A stretch of 64,000 nucleotides of DNA from JAJZJT01 sp964610905 (GTDB lineage Bacteria > Actinomycetota > Acidimicrobiia > Acidimicrobiales > RAAP-2). A program made the position numbers and the translations under genes. Location: NCBI GenBank assembly GCA_964610905.1, contig CAZSYT010000004.1, positions 6,451-70,450 of the forward strand, in the 5' to 3' direction. Shown here one piece after another: positions 9,336-17,121 of the stretch (its first letter is position 1; each line of letters begins with the position of its first letter). The notes under the pieces are model-generated. The model had not been told where the DNA came from. It made no database searches and saw only the letters and a list, made by a program, of their open reading frames with translations.

Positions 9336-10528
9336 CGCACCGCGTCGCGGTAGAGGGCGACCATGCCGGCGGCACACGCCTCCCACGTGAAGCCCCGGCA
9401 CCGGTCCCGTCCCCGCGCGACCAGGGCGTCCACCTCGGGCCCCCCGGCGAGGACGCCCGCGAGGGCCTCCGCCAGGGCGTCTGCGTCGCCCGGCGGCACG
9501 AGCACGGCCGCGTCGCCCACGACCTCGGGGATGGCACCGGCCCGCGTGGTGACCACGGGCACGCCGGAGGCCATGGCCTGCAGCGGCGGGAACCCGAAGC
9601 CCTCGTAGACCGACGGGTAGGCGAGGACGGCGGCGCCGGCGAGGAGGTCGCCGAGGGCGGCGTCGGGGAGGTACCCGACCCGCACGACGCGACCCGCCGC
9701 CGGAGAGCGGGCGAGCGCCTCGTCGACCTGGTCGGCGCCCCACCCGGCGGCCCCCACGACGACCAGCGAGAGCGTCGGGTCGTCGGCCGCCAGCCGGGTG
9801 AAGGCGGCGACCAGCGAGGGGTAGTCCTTGCGAGGCTCGACCGTGCCGACGGCGATCACGTAGCGCTCGGTGCCGCGCGGGAGCGCCACCTGCCCGGACG
9901 CCGGCCCGGTGGCCGGCCCCGTCGGGCACGGGTCGCTGCCGGGGCCGCCGGCGAGCGGCGGCACCCCGAGGTGGACGGTGCGGACCCGCTCGGGCTCCGC
10001 GCCGAAGGCCTCCACGACCTCGGCGGCCACGAAGTCCGACAGCGTGTGCACGAAGGCGCCGTCGGCGATCGCCCGTCGCACGAGGTCGGGGAAGACGAGG
10101 GAGCCGGGGTCGCAGAGATGCGGGTAGCGAACCGGCGTGAGGTCGTGGACGCTGACCACGCGAGCCGCTCGGGCCGGGGGGACCACGAAGTTCGTGCCGT
10201 GGACCACCTGGTGGCGCCCGACGAACCAGTCCGCCGGCGGCCACCCGAGGCGGCGCCACGAGGCGTGCAGCGGGCGTGCCGGCATGGGCCGTCGGCGGAT
10301 GGCCACGCCGGGAGGGACGAGGGCGTCGATGCCGCGCCGCCGTCGCCAGCTCACCGCGAAGGCCGACACGTCGACGTCGTCCCGTCCGGCGAGCCCGCCG
10401 AGCAGCCCGGCCACGAAGGCCCCGACCCCGGTGGGGCGACCGAGCAACGGGGTGGCGTCGAGGGCGACGGAGAGCCGGAGGGCGTCGGACCGGTGTCCCT
10501 GGCTCGGCACGGCGAGAGCCTTGCACAT
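9332..10528 (-). CDS. GT4 family glycosyltransferase (first of three)
   Basis: 398 residues from ATG 10528. The open frame runs further upstream, but those residues look non-coding (Arg/Pro-rich) and overlap the cofD promoter. Motifs are RPTGVGAFVAGLLGGL (acceptor loop), VVSVHDLTPV, VGTVEPRKDYPSLV and YEGFGFPPLQAMASG. It heads the minus-strand GT operon, divergent from cofD. It is most like actinobacterial mannosyltransferases acting on GDP-mannose, which would suit the guanylyltransferase 3 kb away; this is inference. Confidence 0.78.
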   Translation of the reverse strand: MCKALAVPSQGHRSDALRLSVALDATPLLGRPTGVGAFVAGLLGGLAGRDDVDVSAFAVSWRRRRGIDALVPPGVAIRRRPMPARPLHASWRRLGWPPADWFVGRHQVVHGTNFVVPPARAARVVSVHDLTPVRYPHLCDPGSLVFPDLVRRAIADGAFVHTLSDFVAAEVVEAFGAEPERVRTVHLGVPPLAGGPGSDPCPTGPATGPASGQVALPRGTERYVIAVGTVEPRKDYPSLVAAFTRLAADDPTLSLVVVGAAGWGADQVDEALARSPAAGRVVRVGYLPDAALGDLLAGAAVLAYPSVYEGFGFPPLQAMASGVPVVTTRAGAIPEVVGDAAVLVPPGDADALAEALAGVLAGGPEVDALVARGRDRCRGFTWEACAAGMVALYRDAVR

Positions 10529-10589
10529 CCGGACCCCGCACCCGGGCGCAGGAGGCCTGCCGCCGCTGGTCGGCACGGTGGTCCGGCGG

Positions 10590-10666
10590 TAGTCTGCCCG
10601 ACCATGCCCGACCCCCGGCACGCCGCCAGCCCGCCACCAGGTCGCCGGCCCGTCGTCCGGCGGTGA
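10590..10666 (+). promoter_or_regulatory. Leaderless promoter and 20-codon mini-ORF ahead of cofD
   Basis: TAGTCT (10590-10595) is a good actinobacterial -10 box and lies 8 nt before ATG 10604, the spacing expected for a leaderless mRNA. That ATG opens a 20-residue Pro/Arg-rich reading frame whose TGA (10664-10666) overlaps the cofD GTG as GTGA. It would deliver ribosomes to cofD by coupling. Alternatively the ATG is a chance codon. Confidence 0.45.
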
Positions 10667-11601
10667 TCACCGCCCTGGCCGGTGGGGTCGGCGCCGCCCG
10701 CCTGCTGCGCGGGATGGTCGAGGTCGTCGACCCCTCGACGATCACGGCCATCGTCAACGTCGGCGACGACACCCGGCTCCACGGGCTCCACATCGCCCCC
10801 GACCTCGACACCGTGCTCTACACGCTGGCCGGGCTGGCCGACCCCGACACCGGCTGGGGGGTCGCCGGCGAGTCGTGGGCCGTGATGGAGGAGCTCGAGC
10901 GCCTCGGCGGTGAGACGTGGTTCCGCCTCGGCGACCGCGACCTCGCCACCCACTGCTACCGCACCCAGCGCCTCTGCGACGGCGCCGCGCTGAGCGAGGT
11001 GACCGCCGAGCTGGCCCGGGCACGTGGCGTCCGGGTCCGCCTCCTGCCCGCCTCGGACGATCCGGTGCGCACGCACCTGCACCTCGCCGGCGGCGACGAG
11101 GTGCCCTTCCAGGAGTACTTCGTGCGCCTCCGTCACGACGTCGCCGTTACCGCCGTCCGCTTCGACGGGGCCGACGAGGCACGCCCGGCCCCGGGCGTCC
11201 TCGAGGCAGTGGACGGCGCCGAGGTCGTGGTGGTGTGCCCGTCGAACCCGGTCGTCTCGATCGGGCCGGTGGTGGCCGTCCCCGGCCTCCTCGACCGCCT
11301 GCGGCAGCGGCGCCAACGGGTGGTGGCGGTGTCGCCCATCGTCGCCGGGGCGGCTGTCAAGGGGCCGGCTGCCCGCCTGATGGCCGAGACGGGGTTCGAG
11401 CCCTCGGTGGTGGGCGTCGCCCGCTGGTACGCACCGTGGGTGTCGACCCTCGTCGTCGACCGGGCCGACGCGGCGCTGGCCGAGGCGGTCGAGGCCGAGG
11501 GGGTCCGCTGCGTGGTCGCCGACACGATGATGGTCGACGTCGAACGAGCCGCGGGGCTGGCTCGCGCCGTGCTCGACGCCGTCGGAGGCGACCCGTCATG
11601 A
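10663..11601 (+). CDS. cofD: 2-phospho-L-lactate/phosphoenolpyruvate transferase CofD (FbiA)
   Basis: 312 residues. It joins the activated 2-phospholactate or phosphoenolpyruvate moiety (from the guanylyltransferase CofC/FbiD) to Fo, giving (dehydro-)F420-0, in the cytoplasm. Recognised by the N-terminal ALAGGVGAARLLRGM nucleotide-binding motif, NVGDDTRLHGLHIAPDLDT, RLGDRDLATHCYRT, and VCPSNPVVSIGPV. Length matches the family. Start GTG 10663 begins directly at the motif. Its ATGA overlap with cofE shows a two-gene operon, as fbiA-fbiB in mycobacteria. F420 then serves as a hydride carrier for oxidoreductases. Confidence 0.95.
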   Translation: MITALAGGVGAARLLRGMVEVVDPSTITAIVNVGDDTRLHGLHIAPDLDTVLYTLAGLADPDTGWGVAGESWAVMEELERLGGETWFRLGDRDLATHCYRTQRLCDGAALSEVTAELARARGVRVRLLPASDDPVRTHLHLAGGDEVPFQEYFVRLRHDVAVTAVRFDGADEARPAPGVLEAVDGAEVVVVCPSNPVVSIGPVVAVPGLLDRLRQRRQRVVAVSPIVAGAAVKGPAARLMAETGFEPSVVGVARWYAPWVSTLVVDRADAALAEAVEAEGVRCVVADTMMVDVERAAGLARAVLDAVGGDPS

Positions 11602-12335
11602 CCTCCGTCGCCGGCGGCCTCGCCGTCCACCCGGTCACGGGCATCGGCACGGTCTCCGCCGGGGACGACCTGGCCGGGCTGCTCGCGGACGCCCTCGGGC
11701 GAGGATCTCCGAGCGTCCCCGGCGGCCTCGCCGACGGCGACGTGCTCGTGGTCACCCAGAAGGTCGTCTCCAAGGCCGAGGGCCGCCTGGTCGTCGTCGA
11801 CCCCGACGACCCCGGTGCCAAGCGGCGGCTGGTCGAGTCCGAGGCCGTCCGGGTCCTCCGTCGCCGCGGCGATCTGCTCATCACCGAGACCCGCCACGGC
11901 TTCGTGTGCGCGAACGCCGGCGTCGACCTCTCGAACGTGGAGGTCGGCACCGCCGCCCTGCTGCCCGTCGACCCCGACCGCTCGGCCCGGCGGATCCGGG
12001 CCGACCTACGGCGCCGCCTCGGGGTGGAGGTGGGCGTCGTCGTCTCCGACACGTTCGGGCGCACGTGGCGCCGGGGCGTCACCGACGTCGCCATCGGGGT
12101 GGCCGGGGTGGCCGCCGTGGTCGACCTGCGGGGCACGCCCGACGCCACCGGTCGGGTCCTCGAGGCGACCGAGGTGTGCGTGGCCGACGAGCTCGCCGCT
12201 GCCGCCGAGCTCGTGATGGGCAAGGACCGGGCCGTGCCCGCCGCCGTCGTCCGGGGCGTCGCGTCGGCCTGGCTGCGCGACGGCTCGGTGGCCGACGAGG
12301 TCGTCCGGCCGCCGTCGGAGGACCTGTTCCGCTGA
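11598..12335 (+). CDS. cofE: Coenzyme F420 gamma-glutamyl ligase CofE
   Basis: 245 residues, ATG overlapping the cofD stop. It adds L-glutamate residues to F420-0 using GTP. Family signatures seen: VVTQKVVSKAEGR, ETRHGFVCANAGVDLSN, SDTFGRTWRRGVTD and the C-terminal AELVMGKDRAVP. Mycobacterial FbiB is about 450 residues because it carries a C-terminal FMN nitroreductase domain that reduces dehydro-F420-0. Here only the ligase domain is present and the stop is at the normal CofE end. A stand-alone reductase must act elsewhere, or the phospholactate route is used. Confidence 0.95.
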   Translation: MTSVAGGLAVHPVTGIGTVSAGDDLAGLLADALGRGSPSVPGGLADGDVLVVTQKVVSKAEGRLVVVDPDDPGAKRRLVESEAVRVLRRRGDLLITETRHGFVCANAGVDLSNVEVGTAALLPVDPDRSARRIRADLRRRLGVEVGVVVSDTFGRTWRRGVTDVAIGVAGVAAVVDLRGTPDATGRVLEATEVCVADELAAAAELVMGKDRAVPAAVVRGVASAWLRDGSVADEVVRPPSEDLFR

Positions 12336-12435
12336 CCGCCCTCGCCGCGCCCGCCGGCCGCAGCCGGGGCGAGCCGGAGGAAGGCAGCCACGACCAGGTG
12401 GTCGGCGCCGGCCACGACGGAGCGCCGAGGAGGGC

Positions 12436-13407
12436 TCAGGCTCCCGCCGCGGTCCCTCCGGTGCCTGCCGACCGGAGGTGCCCGAGGACGGCCCGCACCC
12501 CGTCGGCGAGCGGAGTCCACGCCTTCCAGCCGAGCTGCATGGCCGCTCGCGACGGGTCGAGGCTGCAGCGCTGCAGCTCGCCGGGGCGCGCCGGGGCGTA
12601 GCGGGGCTCGACGTCCACGCCGACCTGCCGGGCCATCTCCGCGTAGAGCGCGCCGACCGAGGTCTCGCGACCGGTGCCGATGTTGCACACGAGCCCCCCG
12701 CCCTTGGTGGTGGCTCGCACGAAGGCGTCGACGACGTCGTCGACGAAGACGAAGTCGCGGGTCTGGGTGCCGTCGCCGAAGATCGTCACCGGCTCGTCGG
12801 CCAGCAGCCGCTGGCCGAAGATGGCCACCACGCCGGCCTCGCCGTGGGGGTCCTGGCGGGGGCCGTAGACGTTGCCGAGGGCCAGCGCCGAGAACTCGAC
12901 GGCGTGGAGCTCGCGGTAGGCGACGAGGTAGTCGATCGCCGCCTTCTTCGAGACGCCGTAGGGCGAGAGCGGTCGCGTGGGGAGCGACTCCCGGAACGGG
13001 AGGTCCGACGGGTCGGGCTCGCCGTAGAGCGTCCCGCCGCTGGCTGCGAAGACGACGCGCCCGCACCCCGCGGCACGAGCCCCCTCGAGGACCCGGAGCG
13101 TGCCGAGCACGTTGACGTCGGCGTCGAGGACCGGGTCGGCCACGGACACCCGGACGTCGGCCTGCGCCGCCAGGTGGAAGACCACGTCCGGACGGCGCAG
13201 GGCGAGGACGTCCACGACCTCGGGGGAGCGCACGTCGAGGTGGTGGACGGTGAGCCGGCGGCCGCCGCCCGCCCGCGCTTCGGCCAGGTTGACGAGGGAG
13301 CCGGTCGACAGGTCGTCGACCACGTCCACCGTCGCACCCTCGGCGAGGAGGCGGTCGACGAGCGTCGAGCCGATGAACCCGGCGCCCCCGGTCACGAGCG
13401 CCCGCAC
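12436..13407 (-). CDS. NAD-dependent UDP-glucose 4-epimerase-like protein
   Basis: 323 residues, extended SDR. GGAGFIGS at 7-14 binds NAD; the active-site segment is AASGGTLYGEP and the Tyr/Lys pair is in YGVSKKA. The GalE-type C-terminal substrate region includes GNVYGPRQDPHGEAGVV, GDGTQTRDFVFVDDVV and the LGW motif. It probably interconverts UDP-glucose and UDP-galactose or the uronic/N-acetyl forms. The GTG start lies 3 bp after the guanylyltransferase stop, so it is the last gene of the long minus-strand sugar operon. Confidence 0.8.
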   Translation of the reverse strand: MRALVTGGAGFIGSTLVDRLLAEGATVDVVDDLSTGSLVNLAEARAGGGRRLTVHHLDVRSPEVVDVLALRRPDVVFHLAAQADVRVSVADPVLDADVNVLGTLRVLEGARAAGCGRVVFAASGGTLYGEPDPSDLPFRESLPTRPLSPYGVSKKAAIDYLVAYRELHAVEFSALALGNVYGPRQDPHGEAGVVAIFGQRLLADEPVTIFGDGTQTRDFVFVDDVVDAFVRATTKGGGLVCNIGTGRETSVGALYAEMARQVGVDVEPRYAPARPGELQRCSLDPSRAAMQLGWKAWTPLADGVRAVLGHLRSAGTGGTAAGA

Positions 13408-13410
13408 CGG

Positions 13411-14502
13411 TCAGGCCCCTTCGGGCACCCGCGCACCCTCCAGCTCGGTCCCCGCCGGCACCACGACGCCGGCGCCGACGACCGACACCCCGAGCACCGT
13501 GCACCGCTGGCCGATGGTCGCCCCGGGGCCCACGATGGTGCGCTCGACGGTCGCACGCGCCGCCACGCGCGCCCCGGGCAGCAGGACCGAGCCGCGCACG
13601 GTCGCACCGGCCTCGACGGTGGCACCGGCGCCGACCACGGAGCCCTCGACGACGGCACCGGCGGCGACGACCGAGCCGGCACCGAGCAGCGACACCGACA
13701 CCGACGCTCCGGCCGCGTCGACGGCGCCCGTCAGCCAGACCCCAAGGCCGAGGCCCGAGTCCTCGACCGCCCCGGGGGCAGGCGGCGAGCCGCGCCGGCC
13801 ACGCAGCAGGTCGTCGTGGGCGCGCAGGTAGGCCTCAGGCGTGCCCGTGTCGAGCCAGTAGGCGTCCGAGCCGCGGGCGTAGAGGCTCCCGGCCTCGACG
13901 AGCGCCGGGAACGTCTCTCGCTCGATGGAGACCCGGCGACCCTCGGGGATCCTCTCGAGGACGCTCGGCTCGAGCACGTAGGTGCCGGCGTTGATGAGGT
14001 TCGTCGGCGCCTCGTCGCGCGGCGGCTTCTCGATGAAGGCCGTCACGCGGCCCGATGCGTCCGTGGGGACCACGCCGAAGGCGGACGGGTCGGTGACCGG
14101 GGTGAGGGCGATGGTGGCGGCCCCGCCCCGGTCCCGGTGGAAGCGGACCAGCTCGCCGACGTCGAGGTCGGCGAGGACGTCGCCGTTCACGACCACGAAC
14201 GTCTCGTCGACACCGGCGTGAACGGCGGCGAACCGGACGGCGCCTGCGGTGTCGAGGGGCGTCGGCTCGACGGCGTAGGCGACGGCGACGCCGGCGACCA
14301 TCCCGTCGGGGTAGGCCTCCGTGAAGGCATCCGGCCGGTAGCCGAGCGAGAGGACGGCATGGTCGACGCCGTGGCGGGCCAGTTGCCCGAGCACGCGCTC
14401 GAGCATCGGCTGCTCGACGACGGGGAGCATCTGCTTCGGGGTCGTGAGCGTCAGGGGCCGCAGGCGCGTCCCCTCGCCGCCCACCAGGACGACGGCCTTC
14501 AC
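13411..14502 (-). CDS. Mannose-1-phosphate guanylyltransferase-like NDP-sugar pyrophosphorylase
   Basis: 363 residues. N-terminal nucleotidyltransferase domain (1-235) with VLVGGEGTRLRPLTL and PKQMLPV, NGDVLADLD (metal site), AFGVVPTD, FIEKPP and SYWLDTGTP-like AYWLDTGTP. The C-terminal part (about 260-363) is a left-handed beta helix of hexapeptide repeats. This arrangement and order match mycobacterial ManB/Rv3264c, which makes GDP-mannose, better than RmlA; family assignment is from memory. The start is GTG 14502: the stop of the upstream gene overlaps it as GTGA, which is seen once the 100-N filler is ignored. Confidence 0.8.
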   Translation of the reverse strand: MKAVVLVGGEGTRLRPLTLTTPKQMLPVVEQPMLERVLGQLARHGVDHAVLSLGYRPDAFTEAYPDGMVAGVAVAYAVEPTPLDTAGAVRFAAVHAGVDETFVVVNGDVLADLDVGELVRFHRDRGGAATIALTPVTDPSAFGVVPTDASGRVTAFIEKPPRDEAPTNLINAGTYVLEPSVLERIPEGRRVSIERETFPALVEAGSLYARGSDAYWLDTGTPEAYLRAHDDLLRGRRGSPPAPGAVEDSGLGLGVWLTGAVDAAGASVSVSLLGAGSVVAAGAVVEGSVVGAGATVEAGATVRGSVLLPGARVAARATVERTIVGPGATIGQRCTVLGVSVVGAGVVVPAGTELEGARVPEGA

Positions 14503-15399
14503 TTGGCCGGTCCGCTCGGCGCCTTCGTGGTCGAGGTCGGCNNNNNNNNNNNNNNNNNNNNNNNNNNNNNNNNNNNNNNNNNNNNNNNNNNNNNNNNNNN
14601 NNNNNNNNNNNNNNNNNNNNNNNNNNNNNNNNNNNNNNNNNGGTGCCGTGGTCGAGGTCGGCGGTGCCGTGGTCGAGGTCGGCGGTGCCGTGGTCGAGGT
14701 CGGCGGTGCCGTGGTCGGGACCGACGTCTGGGCGCCGGTCATCGCCTTGAGCAGGTTGGTGATGACCGTCGCCGGCGGCTTCGGGACCGCCTTGGTGGCC
14801 GGCACGAAGGCGACGGTGATCATCTGGCCGTTGGCGAACTTGAGCGTCCGAGGGTCTCCGGGGACCTCGGTGGACTTCTTGGCGTTGTAGTTCGGCCACT
14901 CGTCGACCACCACGAAGCCCTGCTTGCCGGCGTCGGGGGTCCCGCTCGGGCACCGCTCGCCGTTGCTGAACAGGCGGCCGCCCGGGTAGCGGACGGTGGT
15001 CGTCGTCAAGGTGAGCTTCTTGTACTCGGAGACGAACTTGCCGAGCGTGGCGTTCGCCCCCGACTCGCTGGAGTTCTTCGGCTGGACCGTCACGATGCCC
15101 GACCCGTCGGTGGTGAACCCGACCGACTGGTCCGTGCTCGCCGACAGGTTGGGCTGCACCTTGCCGCAGACGTCAACGGCGAGGGCCGCGTACCACGTCT
15201 GCGACGTGGTGGGCGGACCCACCGAGGACGCCGTCTGGTGCGTGCGCTCGTAGCGGCTGTAGCCGACGAGCGCCAGGCCGACCACGCAGATGAGCACCAG
15301 TGCCGCGTACCAGTTGACGGGCATCTGGCCGCGGTAGGTCCTCCCCCCGCCGGTGGACGCGGCCCGCGCCACCCATTTCCCGGTCGAATTGCTGGGCAT
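14499..15399 (-). CDS. Single-span membrane protein with Thr/Pro repeat tail (contains gap)
   Basis: ATG 15399 starts a short cytoplasmic segment (1-27), one membrane span (about NWYAALVLICVVGLALVGY, 28-46) and an extracytoplasmic domain. That domain has a few Cys (DVCGKV, ERCPSG) and ends in PPTSTTA repeats. The repeat enters the 100-N gap; beyond it the same frame resumes as PTSTTKAPSGPAK and stops at TGA overlapping the next gene. The total length is therefore unknown. I do not recognise the domain. Its position between a WbbL-like transferase and the guanylyltransferase suggests an envelope role. In the Mycobacterium order a LytR-type protein sits nearby, but no LytR catalytic motif is visible here. 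Confidence 0.7.
14521..14717. repeat. 21-bp tandem repeat interrupted by 100-N gap
   Basis: Three perfect 21-bp units (starting GGTGCCGTGGTCGAGGTCGG) at 14642-14704 and a partial fourth flank a 100-N run (14542-14641). A degenerate unit lies at 14521-14541 on the other side. Units encode PPTSTTA in the membrane protein. Copy number is unknown. Confidence 0.9.
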
Positions 15400-15421
15400 G
15401 GTCGGACGACACCCTAGCCCG

Positions 15422-16348
15422 TCACGGGTGCGCCGGGACGCGGGGCGGACGGCCTCGACCGGCCACGTGGTGGGCGAGCGCGAGCACCGCCCGCACGGCG
15501 AGACCGGCTGCCACTGCCGGCAGGGCGAGGCGCCGCCAGCCGCGGCTCGACCGCACGGCGAACCGGAAGAGCGAGACGTGGTGGTGCACGAGCATGACGT
15601 AGGGGTGCCGGGCGGTGGACACCCCTTGGACGTGGGCGACCGCGGCATCGGGCACGTAGGCGACGCGCCAGCCGACCTGCCCGAGGCGCCAGCACAGGTC
15701 GACGTCCTCGGCGTACATGAAGTAGGACTCGTCGAACCCGCCGACCTGCTCGAACGCGGCTCGTCGGACGGCGAAGCACGCGCCCGACACCCAGTCGACG
15801 TCGCGGGTCCCCGACAGCGCGACGTCGTCCAGGCGGTACGACCGGGTGAAGCGGTTGTCGGGGGCGAAGAGCCCGAGGAGGGCGTGGCCCGCAGCGTCGA
15901 ACAGGGACGGGAACCGTCGGGCGGAAGGGTAGCGCTCGCCCGTCGTCGAGCGCACCAGGGGGCCGACGAGCCCCAGGCCGGGGTCGCGGGCGAGGGCGTC
16001 GACCAGCCGGTCGAGCGCGTCGGGGGACACCTCGACGTCGGGGTTGCACACGAGGACGGGGTCCCCACCGGTGACCGCCACGCCGCGGTTGGCCGCCGCC
16101 CCGTAGCCGACGTTGCGCCCGGGCCGCACGACCGCGTCGACCCGCCCGGTGACCTCCGCCTCGGCTAGGGAGCCGTCGTCCGACCCGTTGTCGACGACCA
16201 CCACCTCGCCGGCGCGGGCGGCGGCGAGCGCGGTGACGCACCGGGCGAGGAGCGCCCCCGACTCGAAGTTCACGACGACGGCGGAAGGACGCCCGCCGCC
16301 CGCGCCCGGTTCGGGCGTGCCGGGGTGCGCGCGGGGGCTGGTGGTCAC
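15422..16348 (-). CDS. GT2 rhamnosyltransferase, WbbL-like
   Basis: 308 residues, GTG overlapping the upstream stop as GTGA. Motifs are VVVDNGSDDGSL (nucleotide binding), GRNVGYGAAANRG, CNPDVEV (DxD-like), and FMYAEDVDLCWRLGQVGW (ED acceptor motif), followed by a basic amphipathic C-terminus for membrane association. It matches the WbbL group that transfers L-rhamnose from dTDP-rhamnose to GlcNAc-PP-decaprenol, the first step of the arabinogalactan linkage unit in mycobacteria. Its linkage with rmlD and rmlB supports rhamnose as donor; the acceptor is inference. Confidence 0.8.
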   Translation of the reverse strand: MTTSPRAHPGTPEPGAGGGRPSAVVVNFESGALLARCVTALAAARAGEVVVVDNGSDDGSLAEAEVTGRVDAVVRPGRNVGYGAAANRGVAVTGGDPVLVCNPDVEVSPDALDRLVDALARDPGLGLVGPLVRSTTGERYPSARRFPSLFDAAGHALLGLFAPDNRFTRSYRLDDVALSGTRDVDWVSGACFAVRRAAFEQVGGFDESYFMYAEDVDLCWRLGQVGWRVAYVPDAAVAHVQGVSTARHPYVMLVHHHVSLFRFAVRSSRGWRRLALPAVAAGLAVRAVLALAHHVAGRGRPPRVPAHP

Positions 16349-17121
16349 CGGCCCCCGGGGTCGGGGCGGGACGGCGACGTGGCCGACACCGGGGTGACGC
16401 GGTACTTGACGAGGGCCCACAGCGCGCCGAACCCGTCGCGCCACGAGATCTTCTTGCCCTCCGAGGGCTCCCGGCCGGCGTACGAGATGGGCACCTCGTA
16501 GATGCGGTGCCCGCTCCGGAGCACCTTGGCCGTGATCTCGGGCTCGATCTCGAAGCGGTCCGACTCGAGCGAGAGCCCGGAGAGCACCCGGCGGTCGAAC
16601 AGCTTGGAGCAGGTCTCCATGTCCGAGAGCGTCGAGGCGTAGAGGACGTTCGTCACGAGGGAGAGGAACCGGTTCCCGATCCAGTGGAGCGGGAGCATGT
16701 CCTTGCGCTCGCCGGTGAACCGGCTGCCGTAGACGACCTTGGCCTTGCCACGCAGGATCGGGTCGAGCAGCTTCGGCCAGTCGGCCGGGTCGTACTCGAG
16801 GTCTGCGTCCTGGATGAGCACGAGGTCCCCCCGGGCAGCCGCCAGGCCGGTGCGCACCGCCGCGCCCTTGCCCCGGTTGCGCGGGTGGGTGAGGACGCGC
16901 ACCGTGGAGTCCTCGAGCGTGGCCAGCACCTGTCGGGTGCCGTCCGTCGACCCGTCGTCGACCACCACCACCTCGACCTCGAGGGGCACGTCGGCCTGGC
17001 GGATGCGGCGCACGGCCTCTGCGATCGTCGCTCGCTCGTCGTAGACGGGGACGATGACCGTGAGGGTCTCGTAGGCACCTGCGCCACCCGGCGCGGCCCC
17101 GGCGCCACGCGGGTCATCCAC
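16345..17121 (-). CDS. GT2 polyprenyl-phosphate glycosyltransferase (DPM1-like)
   Basis: 258 residues, soluble, from GTG 17121. Motifs are VIVPVYDERATI, VVVDDGSTDGTR, HPRNRGKGAAVRTGL, QDADLEYDP (DAD metal site) and GSRFTGERKDMLPLHW, all typical of dolichol/polyprenyl-phosphate mannosyl or glucosyl transferases without the C-terminal membrane domain. It would charge the lipid carrier with a sugar (mannose or glucose) for transfer outside the membrane, for example by the large glycosyltransferase at the window start. It overlaps the downstream gene by 4 bp and the upstream gene by 8 bp, so it is translationally coupled. Confidence 0.82.
   Translation of the reverse strand: MDDPRGAGAAPGGAGAYETLTVIVPVYDERATIAEAVRRIRQADVPLEVEVVVVDDGSTDGTRQVLATLEDSTVRVLTHPRNRGKGAAVRTGLAAARGDLVLIQDADLEYDPADWPKLLDPILRGKAKVVYGSRFTGERKDMLPLHWIGNRFLSLVTNVLYASTLSDMETCSKLFDRRVLSGLSLESDRFEIEPEITAKVLRSGHRIYEVPISYAGREPSEGKKISWRDGFGALWALVKYRVTPVSATSPSRPDPGGR

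Noticed and set aside
13411..14502. Glucose-1-phosphate thymidylyltransferase (RmlA)
   Set aside because: The C-terminal hexapeptide beta helix and AFGVVPTD/AYWLDTGTP segments follow the ManB-type guanylyltransferase; kept as second choice.
12478..15417. A 979-codon plus-strand frame opposite the sugar genes
   Set aside because: Asp/Gly/Arg/His-rich antisense of well-supported genes, and it crosses the gap.
13411..16068. Single 885-residue protein from the GT2 region through the guanylyltransferase
   Set aside because: Same gap artefact; each domain has its own start and an overlapping stop.
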